From NCBI GenBank assembly GCA_025210775.1, contig JAOARB010000015.1, positions 62,001 through 126,000 on the forward strand: a stretch of 64,000 bases of DNA, given 5' to 3'. The notes under the pieces are model-generated. The model was given only the letters and a program-made list of their open reading frames with translations. It was not told the origin of the DNA and did no database searches. How positions within the stretch are numbered: the stretch's first letter is position 1; each line of letters begins with the position of its first letter. Source of the stretch: Prolixibacteraceae bacterium (GTDB lineage: Bacteria > Bacteroidota > Bacteroidia > Bacteroidales > Prolixibacteraceae). Both the position numbers and the translations under genes were made by a program. Positions 1 to 8,344 of this stretch are shown here, piece by piece.

Positions 1-921
1 CACCAATGTTATCAACTTAGGACAAAAACACAAACATACATCCTAGAGTTTGATGAGAAAGAAAAAGAAGAGATATTTTTGGAGGTAGTCAATGAACTAC
101 AAAACAAACCTAATCTTAGTTTAAAAGGGCTAAAATCTAGGTTATCTAAAGTCCACAAAGACGAAGCAAAAGTATTAGAGGTATTAACTATCCTAAAAGA
201 GTATCAACTTCTTTCATATGAAATGATGGGAGAGATGGATCCTGAATCACAAAAAGGGAATCCAGTATCAAAAGGAGCACAAGATATTAAACTAGCCATT
301 ATTGGTAACGGTTCAATCTCAGATAAATTAAAGAAGTTAGCTAAAAACGAAAAATTTAAATCGGTTAAGCAGTTCGAATACAAATCAAACTTAGATATTA
401 AATCTATTATTGAAGAATTCGACTTTCTATTAGTAGATGCTTCTCATTGGTCTCCATATCATCTAGAACAGATCAATAAAATTGCATTAGAAGCAAACAA
501 GCCATGGTTGTTTATCGGAGGAGTAGAAGAGATGTCACTAAAAGTAGGGCCACTTTTCTATGGAAAAGAGACTGGATGTTACGAATGTCTTATGAGTAGA
601 TATAAGAGTGTTCACGACTACCCAGAATATCTTATCAGCTACGAGAGCCACCTAAAAGAGAATAAAAAAGCAGGAGTCAAAGAGTTTATACCAAATCTTG
701 ACATTGCAGAAAATATTATTGTCAACATCGCCATATCAGAGGTTCTAAAATATCTAGATGCATGGGCACTGCCAAATACTTGGAGAAACATAATTGAGGT
801 GAACTTTATGACATTAGATACCGTTCATCATACGTTATTAAAGAAGCCTTACTGTGAAACATGTAAGCCAGAATTAAAGTATCACACAGCTCCTTGGTTA
901 GAGCCTATCACACTAAAATAG
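1..921 (+). CDS. TOMM leader-binding / cyclodehydratase partner protein (ThiF-like), 5' partial
   Basis: The frame is open back to base 1 with no stop, so the gene starts before the window; a TTG at 79 is internal. The visible 306 residues start with a small helical, winged-helix-like segment of the kind that binds RiPP leader peptides. An E1/ThiF-like Rossmann core follows (AIIGNGSIS in the region of the nucleotide loop). Two CxxC pairs, GCYEC in the second half and YCETC near the C-terminus, form the zinc tetrad of this family. In TOMM pathways this protein brings the precursor peptide to YcaO and activates it; it is not expected to adenylate anything itself. It ends 7 bp before the YcaO gene. 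The family call rests on the Cys pairs, the fold-like pattern and the YcaO/SagB neighbours. Confidence 0.8.
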   Translation, partial: HQCYQLRTKTQTYILEFDEKEKEEIFLEVVNELQNKPNLSLKGLKSRLSKVHKDEAKVLEVLTILKEYQLLSYEMMGEMDPESQKGNPVSKGAQDIKLAIIGNGSISDKLKKLAKNEKFKSVKQFEYKSNLDIKSIIEEFDFLLVDASHWSPYHLEQINKIALEANKPWLFIGGVEEMSLKVGPLFYGKETGCYECLMSRYKSVHDYPEYLISYESHLKENKKAGVKEFIPNLDIAENIIVNIAISEVLKYLDAWALPNTWRNIIEVNFMTLDTVHHTLLKKPYCETCKPELKYHTAPWLEPITLK

Positions 922-928
922 AATCATC

Positions 929-2227
929 ATGGCTGTTACAACCCTAGTAAATGTACTAAAATCGATATCTTCAGAAGTTGGGATTCTACAACATCTTGTA
1001 AGTTCCACTCGATTAAACGGAGATCCTCGCCTAATGGGATGTGGTATTCTTCCTTCAAACACCAAATATCTTAATGCAGAGACCTTTGCAGGTCAAAGCT
1101 CAGGATGTGCTTTTGAATGGGAAGATGCACTTTTAGGAACCATTGGTGAGACTGTAGAGCGATATGCACCCGCATTTCATAATCCAGCGGAGGCGATCAC
1201 TACAAGCTATAACAAACTTGAAAAAAATGCGATCTCACCAGATCAATTTGCATTATTTCATCCAGAACAACACAAAGTCTTTCAAGAGAGAGGTTTTCCT
1301 GTTGTTCCATTCACAGAAGAGACAGAAGTCACATGGTTTCCGACTCACGATCTAACCGATGGTGAAGAGAAGTGGATTCCTGGGCAATTTCTATATATGC
1401 CATTCCAAAAAGATCCGAAGTATATCACAATGAACACTTCAACAGGATTGGCAGCACATACAGACTACCACAAAGCAATACTAACAGGCTTACTAGAAGT
1501 TCTAGAGCGTGATAGTTTTGTAATCAGCTGGTCACAAAAGATTGTACCACCGAAAATTGTTATTTCAGAGGATATTCAACAATACATTGATGAGAATTTC
1601 CCAACCAATTACGAGTGGCATTTTTTCAACATGACCTACGATCTAGGCGTACCATCTGTATTTGGTCTTTGCTTTGGTGAAGCCGAATTTGGAAAATTTG
1701 TAGCCATCGGAGGAGCATCACGTATGACCTTTGGAGAGGCCGTAAAGAAGACCATTCAAGAAGTTGGACAAGCGGTACCATATTTCCGCTACAGTCTAGA
1801 CGAAAGAAAAGATTGGAATCCAGACAATGATTTCTCAAAATTATTTGATTTCGACGATCACTCATTATTTTATGTCAAAAGACAAGACCTTTGGGGTGAA
1901 TTTGATCGTTGGACCAAAGCACCAGAGACATTCGAAATAGATTTCAATGAAGCCCTTCCTACAGATGACATCAAAACCATCCGTAAGATTGTTAAGACAT
2001 TAAAAAAGAAGGGGTACAACGTTCTTGTAAAAGATCTTACCACACCAGACATACGTCAATTGGGTTTTTACAGCATTAAAGTATTTATACCGCAATTAAT
2101 TCAACTTGCAGGAGCCTACTTAATGTATTACCATGGAGGGAAACGCTTGTATGAGGTACCTAAAGAGATGGGGTACACATCCAATGATTTTGAGAATCTA
2201 AATACATTTCCTCATCCATTCCCATAA
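929..2227 (+). CDS. YcaO-domain azoline-forming cyclodehydratase
   Basis: A 432-residue YcaO protein. YcaO enzymes use ATP to phosphorylate a backbone amide so that a Cys, Ser or Thr side chain can cyclise to thiazoline or oxazoline. ATP-site motifs are visible: GETVERYAPA near residue 95, EVLERDSF near 195 and an EVGQAVPYFRY segment near 280. The protein ends in PHPFP, the PxPxP tail that marks azoline-forming YcaO proteins and separates them from thioamidating ones. Start ATG at 929, 7 bp after the partner gene, so the two are probably translated together. The SagB-type oxidase follows after 14 bp, which agrees with azole rather than only azoline products. Confidence 0.93.
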   Translation: MAVTTLVNVLKSISSEVGILQHLVSSTRLNGDPRLMGCGILPSNTKYLNAETFAGQSSGCAFEWEDALLGTIGETVERYAPAFHNPAEAITTSYNKLEKNAISPDQFALFHPEQHKVFQERGFPVVPFTEETEVTWFPTHDLTDGEEKWIPGQFLYMPFQKDPKYITMNTSTGLAAHTDYHKAILTGLLEVLERDSFVISWSQKIVPPKIVISEDIQQYIDENFPTNYEWHFFNMTYDLGVPSVFGLCFGEAEFGKFVAIGGASRMTFGEAVKKTIQEVGQAVPYFRYSLDERKDWNPDNDFSKLFDFDDHSLFYVKRQDLWGEFDRWTKAPETFEIDFNEALPTDDIKTIRKIVKTLKKKGYNVLVKDLTTPDIRQLGFYSIKVFIPQLIQLAGAYLMYYHGGKRLYEVPKEMGYTSNDFENLNTFPHPFP

Positions 2228-2241
2228 AAGCCAAAAGAACT

Positions 2242-3126
2242 ATGAATATCAAAGAGATTAAAAATAAATATCTTGAAAAAGATGGATGCATGTATGGGAG
2301 ACGAAACATCGAGGACTCTCTTGCATTGCTATATCACGAGAATAGTAAGTTCACGTCACACTCGGCTAGAGTAGAAGGACAAAAGATCATGGGGTTCAAC
2401 AATCCCTTTGTCAATAAGAGAGCATACCAACCATACAAATGCTATCCTGGAACGAAGCGAGTAGATTTAAACGATTATAAAGATACAGTTCCTCAAAAAG
2501 AGTTGGTAGCAACGTTAAACCAACGTAGGAGTGTTAGAAACTACAACCCTACGTATAAGATTTCATTAAGTGAGATCACCACTTTGCTATACCAATCTTA
2601 TGGGGTTAACAACTCACAGGAGCTCTACAATGTAGGAAGAGAAGCCCATATGGGACTTCGTAATGTTCCTTCAGGAGGAGGTCTATTTCCACTAGAGATG
2701 TATGTGGTTATCCAGAATTCACATATTCCATCAGGGCTCTATCACTACAGAACGGATCTCAACGAGTTAGAATGTCTTAAAGAGGGGGATTTCAAAGACA
2801 CTCTAGCTGGGATCATTCAGGCGGAGCCTTACGTACAGATAAGAGACGCATCGATGGTCATGCTTGTGACAGGAGTAGTAGAACGTTCGATCATCAAATA
2901 TGGTGATCGTGGTTACCGTTTTATGTTACAAGAAAGTGGCGAAGTTGCACAAACAGTCTCTCTTCTTGGAGAAGCATTAGATCTAGGATCTTGCATACTA
3001 GGTGGATACCTAGACGACAAAGTCAATGAATTCTTAGATGTAGATGGAGTCTTTGAGTCGATCAATAATATCATTGTCATTGGTGGAAAAATAAAACAAG
3101 AAGAGTGTCATGAAAAAGATTCTTAA
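2242..3126 (+). CDS. SagB-type FMN-dependent azoline dehydrogenase (nitroreductase fold)
   Basis: A 294-residue nitroreductase-family protein. In TOMM clusters the SagB enzyme uses FMN to oxidise azolines to aromatic azoles. Visible motifs are NQRRSVRNYNP (about residues 92-102, FMN phosphate contact region), LLYQSYGVN and the RNVPSGGGLFPLEMYVV stretch typical of SagB (about 142-158). The C-terminal part, QESGEVAQTVSLLGEALDLGSC, matches the dimer/FMN region. The gene overlaps the following ABC ATPase gene by 17 bp. An N-terminal extension of about 85 residues precedes the core, as is common in SagB proteins. No signal peptide: cytoplasmic. Confidence 0.88.
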   Translation: MNIKEIKNKYLEKDGCMYGRRNIEDSLALLYHENSKFTSHSARVEGQKIMGFNNPFVNKRAYQPYKCYPGTKRVDLNDYKDTVPQKELVATLNQRRSVRNYNPTYKISLSEITTLLYQSYGVNNSQELYNVGREAHMGLRNVPSGGGLFPLEMYVVIQNSHIPSGLYHYRTDLNELECLKEGDFKDTLAGIIQAEPYVQIRDASMVMLVTGVVERSIIKYGDRGYRFMLQESGEVAQTVSLLGEALDLGSCILGGYLDDKVNEFLDVDGVFESINNIIVIGGKIKQEECHEKDS

Positions 3127-3976
3127 CGTTGACAATTTATCATATAAAGTTCAGAATAAAGAGATCCTAAAAGGAATAGACCTTGCGGTAGAAGAAGGCG
3201 ACATCTTTGCTCTTCTTGGGATTAATGGATCTGGAAAATCAACTTTAATTGACAATATTCTAAAAGATATCGCCCCATCTTCTGGGGAGATATCTTATCA
3301 TGAAGATCTCGGAAGTAATTTCCAAAATGTAGGGGTAGTTTACGATAAACTTCCTCTATTTTTGATGTTTACAGTAGAGGAAACGATTCGTTACTTTTGT
3401 GCGATTTATAAAACCTCATTCAAAGAGGCAGAGAAGAAATATTTCCGTCTGTTTCAGTTAGACAAACTACGAAAATCATTAATCAGAGAACTCTCTCATG
3501 GAGAAAAGAAAAGGGTTTGTCTACTGCTTGCTGTATTAACCCCCAAGGAACTTTTAATTCTAGATGAGCCTTTTGCAAATCTAGATCCTCCGATGATTGA
3601 TCTGATGTGGAAGACGCTACGTCAAGAGAGTAAGACCATTTTCTTCTCAACACACCATTGGAAAGAGGTACAAAGTCTTGCAACCAAAGTGGCTTTTATC
3701 CACGAAGGCAAAATTATTGGAACCGTAGATTCACCATCGAATATTCTATCTCATTTCGACAACAAGAAAGTAGTCATCAACAAAGGGGCTTTAAACAAGG
3801 AGTTGGAAATAGAGCTAGAGTCGACTGACCATTACATCTTAGAAGATGAGATTCATATTCTAAAGTCTCCTGAGAATGGAGGAATGGAATTAGTCAAGAC
3901 ACTTGGAATGAACTACTCAATACAAGATGTATCTATCATCGATGCCTATCTTTTCGAAGGCAATAAAAAGAGATAA
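3110..3976 (+). CDS. ABC transporter ATP-binding protein (RiPP export)
   Basis: A 288-residue ABC ATPase. Walker A is GINGSGKST at residues 37-45, the signature is LSHGEKKRV near 126, Walker B is LLILDEPFANLD near 144, and the H-loop lies in STHHW near 178. After about residue 210 there is a regulatory C-terminal extension, as in the CcmA/NatA type exporters that pair with ABC-2 permeases. It overlaps the sagB-like gene by 17 bp and is followed 2 bp later by the permease gene. In this context it most likely exports the modified peptide across the inner membrane or gives self-immunity (inference). Confidence 0.9.
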   Translation: MKKILNVDNLSYKVQNKEILKGIDLAVEEGDIFALLGINGSGKSTLIDNILKDIAPSSGEISYHEDLGSNFQNVGVVYDKLPLFLMFTVEETIRYFCAIYKTSFKEAEKKYFRLFQLDKLRKSLIRELSHGEKKRVCLLLAVLTPKELLILDEPFANLDPPMIDLMWKTLRQESKTIFFSTHHWKEVQSLATKVAFIHEGKIIGTVDSPSNILSHFDNKKVVINKGALNKELEIELESTDHYILEDEIHILKSPENGGMELVKTLGMNYSIQDVSIIDAYLFEGNKKR

Positions 3977-3978
3977 TT

Positions 3979-4692
3979 ATGGCAAAGATTTTTTTCTATT
4001 CGGTATACTATCAATTAAAAGCATCACTAAGGGTAAAGCAATCGGTCTTTTTCTCGCTTGTATTTCCTATTTTTCTATTTCTTGTTTTCTCCAATTTATG
4101 GGCACAAGGAGACATGGAATATGTGGCGTTTATCTTTACTGGAGTACTTGGTTCCACCATTGCCAGTGATGGACTATTTGCAGTAGGACCAGTCATCAAA
4201 GACTACTACACCGACGGACTTTTGCATTTTCTTAGAAAGATGCCATTTAATATTCTGTACCATTTTATGGGATTGATCATAAACAGAGTATTTATGTTAT
4301 GCATGACTTTCATGCTTCTTTCTATCACCTCCTATATCGGGTTTGGCTATCTACCAACTTTACCTGAAGCAGGTCGAATATTATTAGGAATTGTTTGTGG
4401 TGTTACCGCATTCTCTTTCTTTGGTTTATGCATCACCTTCTTAAGTCTGAAGCAGCAGTCTAGTTTTAGCATGATGAATCTAATCTATTTCATCATTCTA
4501 TTCACCAGTAATGCCTTTTATGTTGTAGGTGAATTTAATACTGTAATGAGTACAATTGCAAACATCCTTCCACTGAATGCTGTTCTTAAACTGCTAAGAG
4601 AAGGGGTCTTTTCAATTAGCCTAATGCTTTGGGTCTCATTACCGATTGTATTTTTCTCATTTCTGTTCAAAAAAATTAAATATAGTAGATGA
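3979..4692 (+). CDS. ABC-2 type permease
   Basis: A 237-residue integral membrane protein with about six hydrophobic segments (near residues 20-42, 48-65, 85-108, 125-150, 160-180 and 212-230). No enzyme motif. Size and pattern fit an ABC-2 family permease partnering the ATPase encoded 2 bp upstream. Its stop overlaps the start of the next gene by 4 bp (ATGA), so translation is coupled to the small membrane protease. Exporting the peptide is the likely role; an immunity pump is the alternative. Confidence 0.8.
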   Translation: MAKIFFYSVYYQLKASLRVKQSVFFSLVFPIFLFLVFSNLWAQGDMEYVAFIFTGVLGSTIASDGLFAVGPVIKDYYTDGLLHFLRKMPFNILYHFMGLIINRVFMLCMTFMLLSITSYIGFGYLPTLPEAGRILLGIVCGVTAFSFFGLCITFLSLKQQSSFSMMNLIYFIILFTSNAFYVVGEFNTVMSTIANILPLNAVLKLLREGVFSISLMLWVSLPIVFFSFLFKKIKYSR

Positions 4693-5180
4693 TTGCAATA
4701 AAAGTATTTCTCGTCATATCAATTCTTCTGTTTCTTCATGAGATGAGCCACGCATTGGCGGCAAAGATACTTGGATTAACAATTGATGGATATGGTTTTA
4801 AATCGAAGCCATATCCCCATTTTTATGTTTCGGCAGAGCGACCTAGAAATGAATTTCAGAAATATTTCTATCTACTAGCTGGACTCTTCTCTACCCTTGT
4901 ATGGGCAACAGTATGTTGGTCTATAGGATGGACCTCTTACGATTTCATTACGTGGGCATTTATTATCCAGATATCAACCGAGACCAATCCTTTTTATTCG
5001 GATTTCACCATTGCAATAATTGATCATAAGATACATAAACTGATCAAAACAATACCCACTAAGAAAGACTATGATGCCATCATTAAAAAGCATCAATTCT
5101 CTATTCAATGGTATATTCACTTTATATTATGGGCTACTTTGGTAATCAGTTTAACCAAATATGTACCCCATCTAATCTAA
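4689..5180 (+). CDS. Small membrane zinc metalloprotease-like protein (M50-like HExxH)
   Basis: A 163-residue membrane protein with HEMSH (His17, Glu18, His21) in its first transmembrane segment, the arrangement seen in site-2/M50-type intramembrane proteases. A possible third ligand motif, NPFYSD, lies at residues 100-105 in a later hydrophobic segment, comparable to the NPDG-type motif of M50 proteins. About four membrane segments. It overlaps the permease gene by 4 bp and lies inside the TOMM polycistron, so it may be the leader peptidase of the pathway or an immunity factor (inference). The streptolysin-type clusters use a different membrane protease (CAAX type) at this place. The family call is from motifs only. 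Confidence 0.6.
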   Translation: MIAIKVFLVISILLFLHEMSHALAAKILGLTIDGYGFKSKPYPHFYVSAERPRNEFQKYFYLLAGLFSTLVWATVCWSIGWTSYDFITWAFIIQISTETNPFYSDFTIAIIDHKIHKLIKTIPTKKDYDAIIKKHQFSIQWYIHFILWATLVISLTKYVPHLI

Positions 5181-5186
5181 CTTATC

Positions 5187-5963
5187 ATGGTTCGAAATAA
5201 ATCAATAGCATTACTTATTCTGTTTTTAGGTACCACACTTCTATCTTTTGGGAATAGTACCGATAAACCACAAACAAACGATCAAAAACCACTATCCGTA
5301 CTCTTAAATATCCAATCGAGAGTAGATAGTATCGTAGGCTATTGCTTTAGCGTAAAGGACGAGAAAGAACTAAATACCATTTTAAAAGATCTTCAAAAAG
5401 AATATCAGAAACATCCTGTAGATATCAATCTTTATTGGCAAGGATATGTTCAATACTACACCTCGATTCTACAAGATTTCACTGATAGATCAAGCGAAGG
5501 AAAGAAGACTTTAAAAGATGGGATAGAGACCCTAGAGAAGACCAACAAGAAGAACTCTGAGACCTATGCATTATTAGGTATGATGAGAAGTTTCAGTATT
5601 CGATACAATAAGTTCAGTGCCATATTTATCTCCAAAGAAGCACAGAAATGTGCCTCTAAGGCTATTAAATTGGATCCTAAAAACCCAAGAGGCTACTACG
5701 TCAAAGGAAGTCACGAGTACTACACACCAAAAAACATGCGTAATAACTCGAAGGCTATTGATAATCTAAAAAAGACCATTCAATATAGCCATACCGCTCT
5801 TTCGAATCCATTTATGCCGTCATGGGGAGAAAAAGAGGCCTATGAACTTCTAATACGTCTTTACAAAGAGACCAAAGAAGAAGAGAAAGCCAAAGAATAT
5901 TACAAAGAAGCAAAAAATAGATTTCCAAACAATTACCGTTTTAACGATTTTGATAGCATATGA
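5187..5963 (+). CDS. Exported TPR-repeat protein
   Basis: A 258-residue protein with a signal peptide (KSIALLILFLGTTLLSFGNS). Helical repeats follow with TPR-like spacing: SETYALLGMM near 118, CASKAIKLDPKNPRGYYVKG near 152-171, AIDNLKKTIQYS near 188 and EEEKAKEYYKEAKNRFPNN at the end. No catalytic motif seen. Probably periplasmic, a protein-protein scaffold. The gene overlaps the next TonB-receptor gene by 4 bp (ATGA), so it is expressed with it; it might help assemble the receptor or handle the exported peptide. Function not established. Confidence 0.7.
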   Translation: MVRNKSIALLILFLGTTLLSFGNSTDKPQTNDQKPLSVLLNIQSRVDSIVGYCFSVKDEKELNTILKDLQKEYQKHPVDINLYWQGYVQYYTSILQDFTDRSSEGKKTLKDGIETLEKTNKKNSETYALLGMMRSFSIRYNKFSAIFISKEAQKCASKAIKLDPKNPRGYYVKGSHEYYTPKNMRNNSKAIDNLKKTIQYSHTALSNPFMPSWGEKEAYELLIRLYKETKEEEKAKEYYKEAKNRFPNNYRFNDFDSI

Positions 5964-8332
5964 CAAGAAGAGGGAGAAGAAGAGGAAGTTATGCATTCAT
6001 TCTATATCTACTATTACCAATCATGGGTTACTCTCAAAAAAAGGGGGCAGAGTATACACAATACATTACTGGTAAAATATTAGATGAAAACACCATGACC
6101 CCTATTGAAGGGGCATACATTCAACTGTCCTCTCCTTCGGGCGATGGTACCACCTCCGATTCGTTGGGCTATTTTAAAATCAAAAGCCCTATCGGAAGAC
6201 AGGAGATTAAACTCTCTCATCTAAACTACTATTCTCAACAAAAATATATCTTGATCAACTCTGCTCGTGAAGAGCATGTGATGGTATACCTATCACCAAA
6301 AGATCGACATAAACTTGAAGAGGTAAAAATCACCGCACCGCTACACAAAGAGACACCTCAAAACAAGATGGTCTATGCTAGTGGACGAACATTCTCTGTT
6401 GACGAGGCAAACAAATATGCAGGGACACTAGGAGATCCTGCTCGCATGGCCCAGAGCTATGCTGGTGTAAATGCGGCACAAGACGAACGCAACGACATTA
6501 TTATTAGAGGGAACTCTCCCATTGGTGTACAATGGATATTAGAAGGCTACGAAATACCAAACCCTAACCACTATGGTGGAATAGGACTAACCGGGAATAG
6601 AGTAACCCTTCTAAACATGAATTTAATGGCCAACTCCGACTTTCTGACAGGAGCCTTCCCTTCGGAATACGGGAATGCACTCTCTGGAGTGTTTGATCTC
6701 TCTATTAGAAAAGGAAACCAAAGCCACCATCAATTTTGGGGACAGATGGGATGGAATGGTTTCGAATTAGGAGCAGAAGGGCCTTTCTCTAAAAAGAAAG
6801 AAGCCGGTAGCTATATGTTATGCTACCGCTACTCATTCTTGGACCTGTTAAGTAAAATGGGGATCAACACTGGTATTGATCCTAAGTACCAAGATCTTAC
6901 AGCCAAAGTATCTATCCCATTATCAAAGAAATTAGACCTTTCGTTTCTGACATTAGTAGGAACCAGTGCGTTTACAAGAGACGACCACACCAAAAAGGAT
7001 TTAAAAGCTTCTCGTGGTCAATACCTAGAAACGAGTTCAGACATGGCTTTTCAAGGTATGCGATTCGACTGTAAAGCATCCAGACACAGCAAATTGCAGT
7101 TGAATCTATCTTATCTGGACAACAGCATAAAAACTTATTCCGAGAGTTTCGATCGTAAGACAGACATAAAACAGATCGAATGGGATGAGAATTCCACCCA
7201 AAAGAAATACGCTGCTGCGCTTAAATACCAATACAATAGTTTCTCTGGAAATCTATTTAGAGCAGGGATCAAATGGGACAGTTATGATGCACGTTTAAAT
7301 CAAAAAGGATTAGACTGGAACAAAGATTTTAATGTCATTACCGATGCAAATGACTGGCTCCATTTATTACGAATGTATGCACAAGATGCCTATCAGATTA
7401 CCCCTAGCTTAAGTGCTACATTGGGGATGAATTTACAATATTTTCTATACAATAAGTCCTATAGTTTGGAGCCTAGAGCAGCATTACGTCTTAAGTTAGG
7501 AGCAGGCAACAGTCTCTCTTTTGCATATGGGCAACATGCACAGATGCAACCTATTCCAACCTATTTTACCCAAAGCCATACGAGCCCTCAGAAGGTGGAA
7601 CAAAAGAATAAAGATCTAGATTTCTCTAAAGCAAATCACTATGTTCTTTCCTACGATCAACAGATTGGAGAAAACATCCGATTCAAAGCGGAGGCCTATT
7701 ATCAACACCTATATCAAATACCTGTTGAAAACGCTAGCCACTCCATCTTTTCGATCATCAATACAGGAGCCGAGGATTATATCCCAGCCAAAGGTAATCT
7801 TGTCAACAAAGGAAAAGGGGAGAATTATGGAATAGAAATAACCGTTGAGAAATTCCTTCATCATAACTACTATTATATGGTTACTGGCTCCATTTTCAAA
7901 TCTCGCTATACAGCAGCAGATGGGAAATGGAGAAACAGTGCCTTTGATGCTTCATACATGCTAAATGGTCTAATGGGATATGAATTATGGACCAGCCGAA
8001 CATTTGCCATCGGAGCCGACATGAAAATATCTTTAGCGGGAGGAAGACCATATATACCTGTGAACGAAACTCTTTCTCAGGAAAAAAATGAGGTTATCTA
8101 CAACTATGACCAAGCATATATTCCAAGATACGACAACTATTTCAGGAGTGATCTAAAGTTATATTACCGACAGAATTTATCCAATGTCTATCTCGAATTT
8201 GCTGTAGATCTACAGAATCTAACCAATCATAAAAATATAGATTATCAAAGATATGAGCCTGAAACAGGCAACTATATCACCTATTATCAAAAACAATTCT
8301 TTCCAATGTATACTTTTAAGATATTGTTCTAA
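5960..8332 (+). CDS. TonB-dependent receptor with N-terminal carboxypeptidase-regulatory domain (first of pair)
   Basis: A 790-residue outer-membrane receptor. It has a basic N-terminus with a hydrophobic signal, then a CarboxypepD_reg-like Ig domain (GKILDENTMTPIEGAYIQL, about residues 37-120). The plug follows (about 130-250, with RNDIIIRGNSPIGVQWILEGYEIPNPNHYGG), then a 22-strand barrel ending in an aromatic residue (YTFKILF). No SusD-like gene is next to it, so it is not a standard polysaccharide-uptake SusC. Translation is coupled to the TPR gene, and a second receptor follows after 12 bp. Candidate roles are export or re-uptake of the TOMM product or uptake of a bound metal (inference). 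Confidence 0.88.
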   Translation: MTRRGRRRGSYAFILYLLLPIMGYSQKKGAEYTQYITGKILDENTMTPIEGAYIQLSSPSGDGTTSDSLGYFKIKSPIGRQEIKLSHLNYYSQQKYILINSAREEHVMVYLSPKDRHKLEEVKITAPLHKETPQNKMVYASGRTFSVDEANKYAGTLGDPARMAQSYAGVNAAQDERNDIIIRGNSPIGVQWILEGYEIPNPNHYGGIGLTGNRVTLLNMNLMANSDFLTGAFPSEYGNALSGVFDLSIRKGNQSHHQFWGQMGWNGFELGAEGPFSKKKEAGSYMLCYRYSFLDLLSKMGINTGIDPKYQDLTAKVSIPLSKKLDLSFLTLVGTSAFTRDDHTKKDLKASRGQYLETSSDMAFQGMRFDCKASRHSKLQLNLSYLDNSIKTYSESFDRKTDIKQIEWDENSTQKKYAAALKYQYNSFSGNLFRAGIKWDSYDARLNQKGLDWNKDFNVITDANDWLHLLRMYAQDAYQITPSLSATLGMNLQYFLYNKSYSLEPRAALRLKLGAGNSLSFAYGQHAQMQPIPTYFTQSHTSPQKVEQKNKDLDFSKANHYVLSYDQQIGENIRFKAEAYYQHLYQIPVENASHSIFSIINTGAEDYIPAKGNLVNKGKGENYGIEITVEKFLHHNYYYMVTGSIFKSRYTAADGKWRNSAFDASYMLNGLMGYELWTSRTFAIGADMKISLAGGRPYIPVNETLSQEKNEVIYNYDQAYIPRYDNYFRSDLKLYYRQNLSNVYLEFAVDLQNLTNHKNIDYQRYEPETGNYITYYQKQFFPMYTFKILF

Positions 8333-8344
8333 TTCCATCGAACC

